From positions 62,001 to 126,000 of the forward strand of contig NZ_RJUD01000003.1 of assembly GCF_024343675.1 (NCBI RefSeq): 64,000 bases of DNA, read 5' to 3'. A model generated the notes under the pieces. The model saw nothing but the letters and a program-made list of their open reading frames with translations, made no database searches and had not been told where the DNA came from. Below are positions 8,693 through 18,205 of this stretch, piece after piece. The stretch's first letter is position 1, and each line of letters begins with the position of its first letter. The position numbers and the translations under genes were made by a program. This DNA is from Lacihabitans sp. CS3-21. GTDB taxonomy: Bacteria > Bacteroidota > Bacteroidia > Cytophagales > Spirosomataceae.

Positions 8693-8700
8693 TACATTTG
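8693..8700 (+). promoter_or_regulatory. Predicted promoter -7 box of kup
   Basis: TACATTTG matches the Bacteroidota -7 consensus TAnnTTTG exactly. Transcription would start near 8705, so the ATG at 8698 cannot be used and translation must begin at 8722. No clear -33 TTTG is seen. Confidence 0.65.
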
Positions 8701-8721
8701 CACACTTTTTTTAAAAAAACT

Positions 8722-10662
8722 ATGTCTAAGGAACATCACGATACAAACAATTTAAGCCTCGGCGGTTTATTAGTCACTTTAGGAATCATTTTTGGTGATA
8801 TCGGAACTTCTCCACTTTATGTAATGCAGGCCATTATTGGAAAAGAAATTATTGACGAAGAACTTGTTTTTGGCTCTCTATCTTTAATTTTTTGGACGCT
8901 AACTCTTCAGACTACTTTAAAATATGTAATACTGATTCTTAGAGCCGACAATCGTGGTGAAGGAGGAATCTTTGCTCTATATGCCTTGGTTCGTCGTCAC
9001 GCCAAGTGGCTAACAGTTCCTGCTATTATTGGTGGAGCTGCTCTTTTAGCTGACGGTATTATAACGCCACCGATTTCAGTTTCCTCAGCTATTGAGGGTT
9101 TGCAAATCAAATACCCTGAAATCCAAACTATTCCAATTGTAATTGCCATACTTACAGTATTATTTCTAATTCAGTCATTAGGAACAAACATTGTTGGCAA
9201 AGCATTTGGGCCTATTATGCTAATTTGGTTTGCAATGCTTGCCGTGCTGGGTGTATCTCAAATCATTCACAATCCAGCTATTTTCAAAGCTATTAACCCT
9301 TATTATGCCTATAAGCTTTTGTTTTTCCATAAAGATGGTTTTTGGTTATTGGGTTCGGTATTTTTATGTACCACTGGAGCGGAGGCATTATATTCTGATC
9401 TAGGACATTGCGGTCGCAAAAACATCCGTGTAAGCTGGATTTTTGTAAAAACCACTTTATTGTTAAATTATTTTGGACAAGGTGCATGGGCAATATCTCA
9501 GCATGGTACATATTTGGGCGATAGAAAACCATTTTATGAAGTTGTTCCAGATTGGTTTCTGCTACCTGCCATTCTTATTGCTACGGCTGCTGCCATCATA
9601 GCTAGTCAGGCTTTGATTACAGGTTCTTACACACTCATTTCTGAGGGTATCAGGCTGTATTTCTGGCCAAAAGTTAAGTTGAATTACCCTTCTGACAAAA
9701 AAGGGCAGCTTTATATTCCTTCGATCAACTGGTTTTTGTTGGCAGGTTGTATTGGTATCGTGTTGTATTTTGAAAAATCTACCAACATGGAGGCCGCTTA
9801 TGGTCTTGCTATCACCATTACTATGATGATGACCACCATATTGGCGGTTGTTTATCTTTATACCCACAAATTCAATAAGCTATGGGTGGGTTTGTTTTTA
9901 ATAGTTTACATAACCATAGAATCGAGCTTTTTAGCGGCTAATTTATTGAAATTCTCACATGGTGGTTGGGTTTCTTTATTGATAGCAACCTGCATAGCTG
10001 GAATCATGATAGTGTGGTATAGGTCAAGCAAAATAAAAAATAGATTAACTGAATACGTAAAACTTGAAAAGTATATTCCAGCTCTGAAAGAATTAAGTGA
10101 GGACGTGAGTATTCCGAAATATGCTACTCATTTGATTTTTATGTCGAATGCAAACAGGGTAACGGACATTGAATCAAAAGTGATGTATTCTATTCTTGAA
10201 AAAAGACCCAAAAGAGCAGATATATTTTGGTTTGTTCATGTAGATACCACTGATGAGCCATATACAAGAAAATATAAAGTGGATGTAATTGCCAAAGACG
10301 ATATTATTAAAGTTAACTTTAAATTAGGTTTTAGGGTAGAACAGAAAATCAATTTGTATTTCAGAAAGGTTGTAGAAGATTTAGTAAAATCTGGAGAAGT
10401 AGATATTACCAGCCGATATGAATCTTTGAGCAAGCAAAATGTGATTGGTGATTTTAGGTTTGTAGTTTTAGAAAAGTACTTATCTTATGACAACAAATTG
10501 CCATTTTTTGAGAAGTTGATAATGGAAACCTATTTCTTCATTAAGCAATTCACCACACCTGAGCACAAATGGTTTGGTTTGGACGCCAGCAATGTTAAAG
10601 TAGAAAAAGTGCCACTTATTATCAGACCTAACACAGAGATTAACCTAGAAAGAATAGTTTAA
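8722..10662 (+). CDS. kup: KUP-family potassium uptake protein
   Basis: A 646-residue protein. The N terminus has the KUP hallmark LGGLLVTLGIIFGDIGTSPLYVMQAI, followed by about 12 membrane helices, the RADNRGEGGIFALYALVRR cytosolic segment, and a soluble C-terminal domain of about 200 residues. The family imports potassium by proton symport. I start at 8722 (MSKEHHDTNN) because an exact -7 promoter box overlaps the earlier ATG at 8698. It is a single gene, bounded downstream by a strong hairpin terminator. There is no sign of a riboswitch or leader ORF in the 17-nt predicted leader. Confidence 0.95.
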   Translation: MSKEHHDTNNLSLGGLLVTLGIIFGDIGTSPLYVMQAIIGKEIIDEELVFGSLSLIFWTLTLQTTLKYVILILRADNRGEGGIFALYALVRRHAKWLTVPAIIGGAALLADGIITPPISVSSAIEGLQIKYPEIQTIPIVIAILTVLFLIQSLGTNIVGKAFGPIMLIWFAMLAVLGVSQIIHNPAIFKAINPYYAYKLLFFHKDGFWLLGSVFLCTTGAEALYSDLGHCGRKNIRVSWIFVKTTLLLNYFGQGAWAISQHGTYLGDRKPFYEVVPDWFLLPAILIATAAAIIASQALITGSYTLISEGIRLYFWPKVKLNYPSDKKGQLYIPSINWFLLAGCIGIVLYFEKSTNMEAAYGLAITITMMMTTILAVVYLYTHKFNKLWVGLFLIVYITIESSFLAANLLKFSHGGWVSLLIATCIAGIMIVWYRSSKIKNRLTEYVKLEKYIPALKELSEDVSIPKYATHLIFMSNANRVTDIESKVMYSILEKRPKRADIFWFVHVDTTDEPYTRKYKVDVIAKDDIIKVNFKLGFRVEQKINLYFRKVVEDLVKSGEVDITSRYESLSKQNVIGDFRFVVLEKYLSYDNKLPFFEKLIMETYFFIKQFTTPEHKWFGLDASNVKVEKVPLIIRPNTEINLERIV

Positions 10663-10681
10663 TTAAATAGAATAGTTCTTT

Positions 10682-10720
10682 AAAACATTCCTTCAAATGA
10701 TTAATTTGAAGGAATGTTTT
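10682..10720. terminator. Bidirectional intrinsic terminator
   Basis: A 17-bp perfect stem: 10682-10698 (AAAACATTCCTTCAAAT) pairs with 10704-10720, with a 5-nt loop GATTA. The stem ends in A-run and U-run on opposite sides, so it works for both the kup transcript and the convergent fucosidase transcript. Confidence 0.9.
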
Positions 10721-10725
10721 TGTTT

Positions 10726-12171
10726 TTACCAAACTCTAATTTCGCCAAGAATTACCTCAGCTTTTGAATCGTTGATTTTAATTCGAATTTTTTGAGTTTG
10801 AGTTTCATTTATTTTAATAATTCGTTTGTAGCCGATGGTGGTTTCAGTTGCTACTTCTTTCCAGTTATTGCCATCCCAAATCTCTAGGGAGAATGACTTA
10901 ACTCTCTGACCCAAAGCTATATATTCTTGTAATTCAACAAAATTTATGAGTTGGTTTTTGCCAAAATCTAATTCCACTGAGGCATTTTTAGACCCTTCAG
11001 CTGCAGCCCAATAGGTTTTGGCATTGCCATCGATTAAGTTCTGTGGCTTTTGTTTATTACTAAACTTTGATGAAACGGACACTTTTGCATCATTGGCTAA
11101 ATTCTTTGAAAACTTCTCATTGATGAGCTTCTTCCAAGCCAGCAAGTTGTTTGCATCAATTTCATGAATTTGACCACGTCTATCAGGTGGTATATTCAAC
11201 AGCAAATTAGAACCTCTTCCTACCGAAGTCAAATAGATTTCAAACAATTGTTCTGGCGTTTTTACTTTAGAATCTTCTTCAGCATGATAAAACCAGCCCG
11301 GTCTTATGCTCACATCCACTTCAGCGGGTACCCAGTCTTTACCATTCTCATGGCCTGTGTTTAATACACCTTCAATGCCTGCCTTGCCAGCGTATAGTGT
11401 GTCTCTGCTAATATTATTCCAATTTGTCCGGCCAGCCAATCCGCGTTCATTTCCGACCCAACGAATTTCAGGGCCCGCATCAGAGAAAAACAATATTTTG
11501 GGTTCAAGTCCACGTACCAGATCGATGGTTTTCGGCCAATCATAGAAGGTTTTTCCATTTATTTTCCTCGTTTCTTTACTTCCGCCATAGTATCCATCTC
11601 CGCCGTTGGCTCCATCAAACCACATTTCGAAGATGGGGCCATAGGCTGCAAAAAGCTCCTTAAGTTGGTTTCTATAATATTCTATATAACTCGGTGAACC
11701 ATAATCGGCTCGGTTCCTATCCCATGGCGAGAGGTACACACCAAACTTTAAACCATATTTTTTGCAAGCTTCTGAGACTTCTTTAACCACATCACCTTTG
11801 CCGTTTTTATATGGACTGGCGGCAATAGAATGCGAAGTAAATTTGCTTGGCCAAAGCACAAAGCCATCGTGGTGCTTGCAAGTTAAAATCACTGCTTTTA
11901 GGCCGGCGTCTTTTATGGTTTTTACCCAGGAATCAACATCCATATCAGTTGGATTAAATATGCTTGGGCTTTCGTCACCATATCCCCATTCTTTGCCTGT
12001 GAAAGTATTGGTTGTGAAATGGATAAATGCATAAGTTTCTAACTCGTGCCATGCAAGCTGATCAGCCGTTGGAACTGGAAATATTGGCTTGGGGTAAGAC
12101 ATTTGGGAAGTTTTACAGCTCAAAACCGTAAAAAATAGAGCAAAAAATATAAAGTATTTTGAAGTTTTCAT
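10726..12171 (-). CDS. GH29 alpha-L-fucosidase lipoprotein with C-terminal F5/8-type domain
   Basis: A 481-residue protein. I start at the ATG at 12171, giving the lipoprotein signal MKTSKYFIFFALFFTVLSC; the longer start would break it. The catalytic GH29 TIM barrel spans about residues 25-345 (HFTTNTFTGKEWGYGDESP, ILTCKHHDGFVLWPS, VYLSPWDRN). The likely nucleophile is Asp186 in FEMWFDGANG. The last 140 residues form a discoidin-like galactose-binding domain (NLIDGNAKTYWAAAE, VELDFGKNQLINFVELQE). It removes alpha-L-fucose from glycans, anchored in the periplasm or at the outer membrane. No adjacent SusCD pair is present. Identity as GH29 is firm; the natural substrate is not known. Confidence 0.93.
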   Translation of the reverse strand: MKTSKYFIFFALFFTVLSCKTSQMSYPKPIFPVPTADQLAWHELETYAFIHFTTNTFTGKEWGYGDESPSIFNPTDMDVDSWVKTIKDAGLKAVILTCKHHDGFVLWPSKFTSHSIAASPYKNGKGDVVKEVSEACKKYGLKFGVYLSPWDRNRADYGSPSYIEYYRNQLKELFAAYGPIFEMWFDGANGGDGYYGGSKETRKINGKTFYDWPKTIDLVRGLEPKILFFSDAGPEIRWVGNERGLAGRTNWNNISRDTLYAGKAGIEGVLNTGHENGKDWVPAEVDVSIRPGWFYHAEEDSKVKTPEQLFEIYLTSVGRGSNLLLNIPPDRRGQIHEIDANNLLAWKKLINEKFSKNLANDAKVSVSSKFSNKQKPQNLIDGNAKTYWAAAEGSKNASVELDFGKNQLINFVELQEYIALGQRVKSFSLEIWDGNNWKEVATETTIGYKRIIKINETQTQKIRIKINDSKAEVILGEIRVW

Positions 12172-12266
12172 TTTGGTTTTATAATTGATTGGAAGCATTA
12201 AAATTAATCTTAAATATCCGATTCAGAAAAAAATATGTTTTATTTGAACATTAAAACCCTCAAAAA

Positions 12267-14006
12267 ATGGCTATTATTTTTTCTTCCGAAAACTTCAAAT
12301 CTATTTTTGGGTCTTTTCTAAAATCCTTCCGAAGGTTTCCACTTACATTGCTTTGTAGTTTGGTGGCTACGGTTTGTGTTATTCTCATTGCCAAAGACGA
12401 GGTTCACAGCAAAGTTTTGGAGAAAATTGCCGTCACATTTGGCTTGTTTTTACCCATGTTTTTTAGTGCAGAAATATTTGAGGAAAGAAAACAAACACCT
12501 AGATTTTTGATTTTAGGGTTAAGCGTATTAGCTATTTTAACTTTTTATTTTCTTGGTTTTCCTGAGGTCGTAGATATTTTTAATAACAAATCTTTTCTGA
12601 TTCGTTTGGGAGTTTTGGTTATCGTTTTTCATTTGCTTGTTTCGGTAGCTCCATATATTTTCACTAAAAATTCATCAGGTTTTTGGCAATATAACAAAAC
12701 GCTATTGATCAATATTCTCACTGCATTTTTATATACGTTTACATTAAGTGCGGGCTTGGTTTTGGCTGTGTCGGGTGTCCAAAATCTCTTTGAGGTTAAA
12801 TTGGTAGACGATTGGTTTGTGTATATTTGGTTTGGGGTGAACGGATTTTTCAATACGCTTATTTTTACTTCTAAATTGCCCGCTTTAGAGCAAATTGATA
12901 AAGAAACTTCGTATCCTTTAGGTTTGAAGTTCTTTACTCAGTATGTGTTGCTGCCACTGGTAGCCATATTTTTGGCAATTTTATTAGCCTATGAAGGCAA
13001 AATTATTTTAGCATGGTCATTGCCAAAAGGCTTGGTAAGTATCATGGTTTTAGCAAGTGCAATATTCGGCATACTGGCATTTTTACTTATTTATCCACTA
13101 AAAAATCTGAATAATTGGATTCACAGTTATAACAAGGCCTATTACTGGATATTGATTCCGTTGGTGGGTCTCATGTTGGTGGCTATTTATGTTAGAATCT
13201 CCCAGTATGGACTTACTGAGCCTCGGTATTTTGTGGCTATGTTGGCGGTTTGGATGTTAGGTATTGCTATTTATTTTTCTTTTTCCAAGGTTGATAATAT
13301 TAAAATAATTCCACTTTCACTTTTGCTTTTGGGTCTGATAGGGATATTTGCTCCATACAATGCTTTTCAGAGTTCAAGGACAAATCAAATTGGTCGGATG
13401 AAGGAAGTATTGATAAAAAACAAATTGCTTAAAGCTGGTAAAATCATTGTTCCTTTTAATTTTACACTTGACAGCATGAATCAAGATAGACTTTATGCAG
13501 CCCTCGAATATTTAGCTGAAAGTCATCCAGGAAATCTTAAAGATTATTTGACCGAAAAACAATTTGATGAATTGACGGCGGAGAAAAACGATTTCCAAAG
13601 GGCTCAATTAATTTACAAATTGATTAATCTTCCTCAGAAAAAGAGTTTTGATATATATAAATATTTTAGCGTCAAGAGACCTAGTTTTTATGATTTAAAT
13701 AAAGCTGATTTTTTTGTAGATTCAAGGGAACATGGTGGAGAAAAAGGAGCTATTATAATTGAGAAGGATTCATTATCTTGGAAACTAGAGCAGGATATTT
13801 TGACATTTATTATTGGGAAAAAAGAAAAAGTGAATTTTGATATTAACAAATTGAAGAATGAAAATTCAACCGAACTAGGTATTGAATCCACCACTTTCGA
13901 ATTGGAAACTACAAAGTTTTCAATGAAGCTTTTGATAGAAAGTGGAAATTCTAATAATGGAATACTAGAAAACTTACAATGGAAATTGTTTTTGACTAAT
14001 AAGTGA
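12267..14006 (+). CDS. DUF4153 family membrane protein
   Basis: A 579-residue protein with about 12 hydrophobic segments in the first 380 residues (FPLTLLCSLVATVCVILIAK, then repeated membrane helices, RISQYGLTEPRYFVAMLAVWMLGI) and a soluble C-terminal part of about 190 residues with the helical segment RLYAALEYLAESHPGNLKDYLTE. The motif RISQYGLTEPRYF is the recognisable DUF4153 signature. The function is unknown. It is followed after 4 bp by the DUF3052-like gene, so the two form an operon. Confidence 0.85.
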   Translation: MAIIFSSENFKSIFGSFLKSFRRFPLTLLCSLVATVCVILIAKDEVHSKVLEKIAVTFGLFLPMFFSAEIFEERKQTPRFLILGLSVLAILTFYFLGFPEVVDIFNNKSFLIRLGVLVIVFHLLVSVAPYIFTKNSSGFWQYNKTLLINILTAFLYTFTLSAGLVLAVSGVQNLFEVKLVDDWFVYIWFGVNGFFNTLIFTSKLPALEQIDKETSYPLGLKFFTQYVLLPLVAIFLAILLAYEGKIILAWSLPKGLVSIMVLASAIFGILAFLLIYPLKNLNNWIHSYNKAYYWILIPLVGLMLVAIYVRISQYGLTEPRYFVAMLAVWMLGIAIYFSFSKVDNIKIIPLSLLLLGLIGIFAPYNAFQSSRTNQIGRMKEVLIKNKLLKAGKIIVPFNFTLDSMNQDRLYAALEYLAESHPGNLKDYLTEKQFDELTAEKNDFQRAQLIYKLINLPQKKSFDIYKYFSVKRPSFYDLNKADFFVDSREHGGEKGAIIIEKDSLSWKLEQDILTFIIGKKEKVNFDINKLKNENSTELGIESTTFELETTKFSMKLLIESGNSNNGILENLQWKLFLTNK

Positions 14007-14010
14007 AATT

Positions 14011-14400
14011 ATGCCCAACCCTCTTTTCAAAAAACTTGGACTAAAGGATGGCCAAAAAGTAATTTTGGTCAATATCCCTGAAAACTATTTCGATTTGTTG
14101 ATAGAAGTACCAGATGTGGAAGAAGCGGAACAGGAGCAATTGGCCGATTTTATACACCTATTCGAATGCAGGCTAAGTGATTTAGAAAAATCTTTTCAAA
14201 AGAATGTTTCTCGGCTCAAACCTGACGGCATGATTTGGATTTCATGGCCCAAAAAGACCTCCAAAGTGGCTACCGATGTTGATTATCACTCAGCTAAGTT
14301 TATTGCTACACAAAATGGTTATGTAGACGTCAAAGTAAGTGCCATTGATGAAACTTGGACAGCTTGTAAATATATGTTACCTAAGAAAAGCAGGATTTGA
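14011..14400 (+). CDS. DUF3052-like small cytosolic protein
   Basis: A 129-residue protein without signal peptide or membrane helix. The C-terminal half carries DGMIWISWPKKTSKVATDVD and GYVDVKVSAIDETWTACKYM, closely matching the DUF3052 pattern (WxSWPKKxS, VDxKVxAIDxTWxxxK). This family is found mostly in Actinobacteria and Bacteroidota and its biochemical role is unknown; in Actinobacteria one member associates with stationary-phase regulation. It lies 4 bp after the DUF4153 gene. Confidence in the family is high, none in the function. Confidence 0.85.
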   Translation: MPNPLFKKLGLKDGQKVILVNIPENYFDLLIEVPDVEEAEQEQLADFIHLFECRLSDLEKSFQKNVSRLKPDGMIWISWPKKTSKVATDVDYHSAKFIATQNGYVDVKVSAIDETWTACKYMLPKKSRI

Positions 14401-14427
14401 TACTGAAATTTTTAGGTGTATTTTAGA

Positions 14428-15138
14428 TCATTCGCTTCCTAATCTAAGTTTTTCAAATTCTTCTTCAGCTCCTAAAAAAGCATTTATATCAACATTTCCA
14501 GTAATACCACTTACTCTACCTGTTTGAGAGTATTGCCAAATTTTTAGATTTGGGCTTCTTACCAATGAATGAATATTTCCAGATTTGTAATCGGCCAGCC
14601 AAAGGGGATGGTCTTTAAAATGACCCTTTATGTACTTTTTGTATATAGAAGTATTGGTATAATTAATTGGCTTTACCCCATAATGTTTTTCAATCGTTTG
14701 AAGCCATTTTAAGAGATTTTTCCTTACTGAAGCCACATTGGCTGATTTTGAATCTTTCTCAAAATCCAGTACAGGTGCAAGGTCTCCATCAGCTAGTTTT
14801 ACAGATTTTATGAAATTTTTGGCTTGATCTGTGGCACTTCTTGTCGGATGATAAAAATGATATGCCCCTCTTGTTATGCCTGCTTCCTTACATTCGTTCC
14901 AGTAAGTTTTGAATTTCGTGTCCTGAAATGTAGAACCTTCAGTGGCTTTCAAGAAACAAAAACTAACCTTAAAATCATCATGGTCAGCTATTTTTTCCCA
15001 ATCCACACTCCTTTGGTGATGCGATACATCGATTCCATGGATGTTGTAGCGTTTGATAATGTGATTGTTGCTTGGAGCAAAACTGACATAGAAATTGTGT
15101 AATAGTATTGTGAATACTAGTGTAAAGTTTATAAACAT
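14428..15138 (-). CDS. GH25 lysozyme-like muramidase, membrane-anchored or secreted
   Basis: A 236-residue protein with an N-terminal hydrophobic signal (MFINFTLVFTILLHNFYVSFA). The GH25 fold is evident: HGIDVSHHQRSVDWEKIA (first catalytic Asp in GIDVSHHQ), FCFLKATEGSTFQDTKF, GAYHFYHPTRSATDQAKNF, APVLDFEKDS (catalytic Glu/Asp in DFE), and WQYSQTGRVSGITGNVDINAF at the end. GH25 enzymes cleave the beta-1,4 MurNAc-GlcNAc bond of peptidoglycan. The gene converges on the DUF3052 gene 27 bp away. A role in cell-wall turnover or in killing competitors is possible; no immunity-like gene is adjacent. Confidence 0.93.
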   Translation of the reverse strand: MFINFTLVFTILLHNFYVSFAPSNNHIIKRYNIHGIDVSHHQRSVDWEKIADHDDFKVSFCFLKATEGSTFQDTKFKTYWNECKEAGITRGAYHFYHPTRSATDQAKNFIKSVKLADGDLAPVLDFEKDSKSANVASVRKNLLKWLQTIEKHYGVKPINYTNTSIYKKYIKGHFKDHPLWLADYKSGNIHSLVRSPNLKIWQYSQTGRVSGITGNVDINAFLGAEEEFEKLRLGSE

Positions 15139-15273
15139 ATCACTCGATTATTTTTGATTATGTATTCATTATCGCAACAACTATTGTGCCGTATAATCAG
15201 GTTTTTATGTAATTATTTCAGTTTTTCAGTTTTTATTCACAATTTATTAGGGCTTTGGTTATCCATTTTTGAC

Positions 15274-15307
15274 AAAAAAAAAGAGGGTATCTTTTATGAT
15301 TACCCTC
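15274..15307 (-). terminator. Intrinsic terminator of the GH20 gene
   Basis: On the minus strand GAGGGTA (15301-15307 complement) pairs with TACCCTC (15283-15289 complement) with an 11-nt loop, and is followed by a run of T (plus-strand A-run at 15274-15282). It starts 25 bp after the GH20 stop codon. Confidence 0.85.
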
Positions 15308-15331
15308 AATAAAATATATCAACAATAATGT

Positions 15332-17227
15332 CTATTTGGCTCTTTTAACTATCTCACTATAAGGTATTATCAGCTCTCTTCCCAATGATTGTCCATTTCT
15401 AAAAGTTTGCACTCTAAGATTCAAATTTGCCTCAGGTACTTCAAATGGTATTGTGTATTTTTTGGCATAATTTACTGGGTAGGTATTGTCTATGCTATAA
15501 TATATTTCAGTGTTTGGCACATTATTAGCTAAGTCCACTAAAATTTTCCCCGAGTCTTTTTTTATGTTCACTATTGGCTCATATACTGCCTTTGAAATGT
15601 TGATTTTAGCGGCATCAAATCTTAAAAAATGAGATTCGGTTCTAATTATAAAGCTATTCCAGTTTTTTGCTTCTTTCGGACTCCAAAGTGTTTCACTTGT
15701 AGAAAATGCACGTGGATAGGTCATATAAAACGCAAACTGTAGATTTGGAACGACTTCCGTCCAAAGGTTCGCTTGTCCTCCTAAAATGTATTTGGCATCT
15801 ACGCCTTCTGGGACTGGTTCAAACTCAAACGTTTTTTCAAGCGTGAGGTCGGCATAAATTGGATTTTCCACGCTTTTATCTCCTTGGGTGTAATCTATAT
15901 AGGCATAAGTAGTAGGAGTCATCACAACAGGAACGCCCATTTTTGCAGCTTCTATACCACCTTTCATGCCTCTCCAACTCATTACAGCGGCTCCTGGAGC
16001 AAGTCCTCCTTCCAGAATTTCGTCCCATCCAATCAGCTTTTTGTCCTTACTGCTAACAATTTTTTCAACACGTTTTACAAAATAACTTTGTAATTCATGG
16101 GTGTCTTTTATGTTGTTCTTTTTCATAAATGCCTGTACAGTAGCATCTCGTTCCCAGAATCCGTGATAACTTTCGTCACCACCCATATGAATGTATTGGC
16201 CAGGGAAAAGAGCAGCTACTTCGGTCATTATTTTATTTACAAAGTCGTAGACTTTTTCATCGGCAGGGTTAAGCGTGTTCTCAATTAGCATTTCAAATTT
16301 ACCATCAGCGTACCATTCAGCAAATTTTGCCCCTGGATTTACCGAAGTTTGTTTTTTCAATGTAGAGAGTTCAGGATAAGCAGCCAAAACTGCCATGCTA
16401 TGTCCAGGAATGTCTATTTCTGGTACTATTGTTATGTTTCTTTCTGCAGCGTATTTAACTACATCTTTGATTTGCTCTTGCGTATAGAAGCCCCCATAAG
16501 TAGCTTTTTCCCCTTCTTTGGGATGTGGACGGGTATCGCCAAACCTACCAAAGCGTTCCACTCTCCATGCACCTATTTCAGTAAGCTTTGGCAAGGATTT
16601 TATTTCTATTCTCCAACCTTCGTCATCTGTCAAGTGCCAGTGAAATACATTAAATTTGTATTGAGCCATTTTGTCAATGTAAGATTTCACTTCATCCACT
16701 GTAAAGAAATGACGACTCACATCAAACATCAATCCTCTCCAGCCAAATCTGGGATAATCTTTAATTTTACAACCCATCACCATAGCTATTCCCATTGGAT
16801 GGTCATTTGATTCAAAATCTTTTGGTAGCAGTTGTCTTAAGGTTTGAAGTCCATTAAAGATTCCACTTTTTGTATTCGCCAAAATTTCGATGGTATTATC
16901 TTTAACTTCCAAAAGATAACCTTCATCCCCAATCGACGAGTCTTTGGTTTTTAATAAGTCCAAAATAATGGCCTTATTACTCTTGTCGGGATTGGGTACT
17001 GATTTAAAATTGATATTTATTCCTGCATTTTTTAAGAACATCTGGAAGTTTTCAGCCATTTTCCTTAACTCAGTATTATTCGCTCTCAAATCTATACTGG
17101 TTTTATTATCCATCACAAACATGCCATTGGTGTTTTGGAAACTCACTGGAGCAGGAATGATATTGTGTTGTGCTTTTAGTGTTAAAACGCTTAAAAACAT
17201 TAATATAAGAGAAAAACCATTTTTCAT
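15332..17227 (-). CDS. GH20 beta-N-acetylhexosaminidase, exported
   Basis: A 631-residue exported protein (signal MKNGFSLILMFLSVLTLKAQ). Residues about 20-150 are the GH20b-like N-terminal domain (TKSGIFNGLQTLRQLLP). Residues about 155-495 are the catalytic TIM barrel: WRGLMFDVSRHFFTVDEVKSYID, FHWHLTDDEGWRIEIKSLP, and the catalytic pair Asp351-Glu352 in YIHMGGDESYHGFWERD. The last 85 residues form a small beta domain (FEVPEANLNLRVQTFRNGQSLGRE). It releases terminal GlcNAc or GalNAc from chitin oligomers or other glycans, which would feed the nag genes at 44-49 kb. Very confident. Confidence 0.96.
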   Translation of the reverse strand: MKNGFSLILMFLSVLTLKAQHNIIPAPVSFQNTNGMFVMDNKTSIDLRANNTELRKMAENFQMFLKNAGININFKSVPNPDKSNKAIILDLLKTKDSSIGDEGYLLEVKDNTIEILANTKSGIFNGLQTLRQLLPKDFESNDHPMGIAMVMGCKIKDYPRFGWRGLMFDVSRHFFTVDEVKSYIDKMAQYKFNVFHWHLTDDEGWRIEIKSLPKLTEIGAWRVERFGRFGDTRPHPKEGEKATYGGFYTQEQIKDVVKYAAERNITIVPEIDIPGHSMAVLAAYPELSTLKKQTSVNPGAKFAEWYADGKFEMLIENTLNPADEKVYDFVNKIMTEVAALFPGQYIHMGGDESYHGFWERDATVQAFMKKNNIKDTHELQSYFVKRVEKIVSSKDKKLIGWDEILEGGLAPGAAVMSWRGMKGGIEAAKMGVPVVMTPTTYAYIDYTQGDKSVENPIYADLTLEKTFEFEPVPEGVDAKYILGGQANLWTEVVPNLQFAFYMTYPRAFSTSETLWSPKEAKNWNSFIIRTESHFLRFDAAKINISKAVYEPIVNIKKDSGKILVDLANNVPNTEIYYSIDNTYPVNYAKKYTIPFEVPEANLNLRVQTFRNGQSLGRELIIPYSEIVKRAK

Positions 17228-17620
17228 TTGTACTCAATTTTGGTTGAAATGTAAAGTTATTAAAATTTTTTAAAAAGTATGGATTTTATTGATGGAAATA
17301 AACTTTTGGATTTAAACTTCGGTAAGTTTTTAGAAATTTTATTAGGTAGTTCAACTTTTGAATCGTTTTATTTCATTATATTATATCTGTATTTCATTAA
17401 AAAAAACAAAATAATTGTTTTTGGAAATTACCTACGAAGATATTTTTCTAATATATTAATAATCAGTTAATACTTTTATTATTTGCATTAAATTTTAATA
17501 AATATTGTCTACTTTCCAACTAAATACCACGGTTTTTCAAATCTCCGATTGATGTAATTTATTTTTTTAAACATTTTATTATTTTAATATTTGTAATATT
17601 AAACAACTAAATAAAATTTT
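17228..17620. other. AT-rich intergenic region
   Basis: 393 bp upstream of both the GH20 gene (leftward) and the small outer-membrane-like gene (rightward), a divergent control region. Very A/T-rich with a short hydrophobic open frame that I do not consider real. The element AATATTTG at 17586-17593 is one mismatch from TAnnTTTG but only weak evidence. Nothing else is seen. Confidence 0.35.
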
Positions 17621-18121
17621 ATGAAAAATTCATTCACATTATTTACAATTATGATTATTTGCTCTTTGAGCGTTTCTGCACAAGTAGTTAGAGTCGGTTT
17701 ATTGGGCATTGGAGCTGGTGGAAGTGCCAACGGTGCTAGGCTGGCTCTTCATTTAGTGGACGTTTCCTATGCTCCAAAACCCAAGTTTGATGCTGGTGTC
17801 TATTTAGGTATGGGCGTTGGTGGAAGTGGAGACGAGACAAGTGCGTCTGTGGAAGGAGGAGTACGTTATGGTGTTCAAGGTAAATATTATTTTCTTACCA
17901 ATAAGTTTAAGCCCTTTGCTGGACTTCAAGTTGGCTTAAACTCAGGTGTAAGTGCAAGTGTTGATGATACTGGAAATACTTCTAACGAAGAATCAGGTAC
18001 TAAATTCCAAGTTACGCCTCAATTGGGTTTTAGAGTTGGACCATTAAATATTTGGGCTTCTTATCAAAGTGGTTTTATGTTTAATGGAGGGTTGGTTTTC
18101 GGTTTTGGAAAATTTAAGTAG
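17621..18121 (+). CDS. Small outer-membrane beta-barrel-like protein
   Basis: A 166-residue exported protein (signal MKNSFTLFTIMIICSLSVSAQ). The mature part alternates polar and hydrophobic residues and is rich in Gly and aromatic residues: PKFDAGVYLGMGVGGSGDE, GVRYGVQGKYYFLTNKFKPFAGLQVG, and the C terminus ends in GLVFGFGKFK. These are consistent with an eight-stranded OmpW/OmpA-like barrel. No characterised family is recognised. It is a single gene followed by a bidirectional terminator. Divergent from GH20, so co-regulation is possible but not shown. Confidence 0.7.
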   Translation: MKNSFTLFTIMIICSLSVSAQVVRVGLLGIGAGGSANGARLALHLVDVSYAPKPKFDAGVYLGMGVGGSGDETSASVEGGVRYGVQGKYYFLTNKFKPFAGLQVGLNSGVSASVDDTGNTSNEESGTKFQVTPQLGFRVGPLNIWASYQSGFMFNGGLVFGFGKFK

Positions 18122-18149
18122 TATAAATTTTGAATATTGTGTTAAAAAT

Positions 18150-18191
18150 AAACCACAAGTCCCAGAAAAATTTTCTGGGACTTGTGGTTTT
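18150..18191. terminator. Bidirectional intrinsic terminator
   Basis: A near-perfect 20-bp stem: AAACCACAAGTCCCAGAAAA (18150-18169) pairs with 18171-18190; the inner A/T part probably opens into a loop. A-run on the left and T-run on the right. It lies between the outer-membrane-like gene and the convergent EEP gene. Confidence 0.9.
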
Positions 18192-18205
18192 AACGTATAC
18201 AAACT

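Noticed and set aside
8698-8721. Upstream ATG giving an eight-residue longer Kup
   Set aside because: It overlaps an exact -7 promoter box; the transcript would start after it.
14428-15138. GH25 as an antibacterial effector with immunity gene
   Set aside because: No immunity-like or secretion-system gene adjacent; cell-wall turnover is the simpler reading.
17279-17470. 63-residue hydrophobic frame before the outer-membrane-like gene
   Set aside because: AT-driven hydrophobic composition, starts in the GH20 promoter region, no support.
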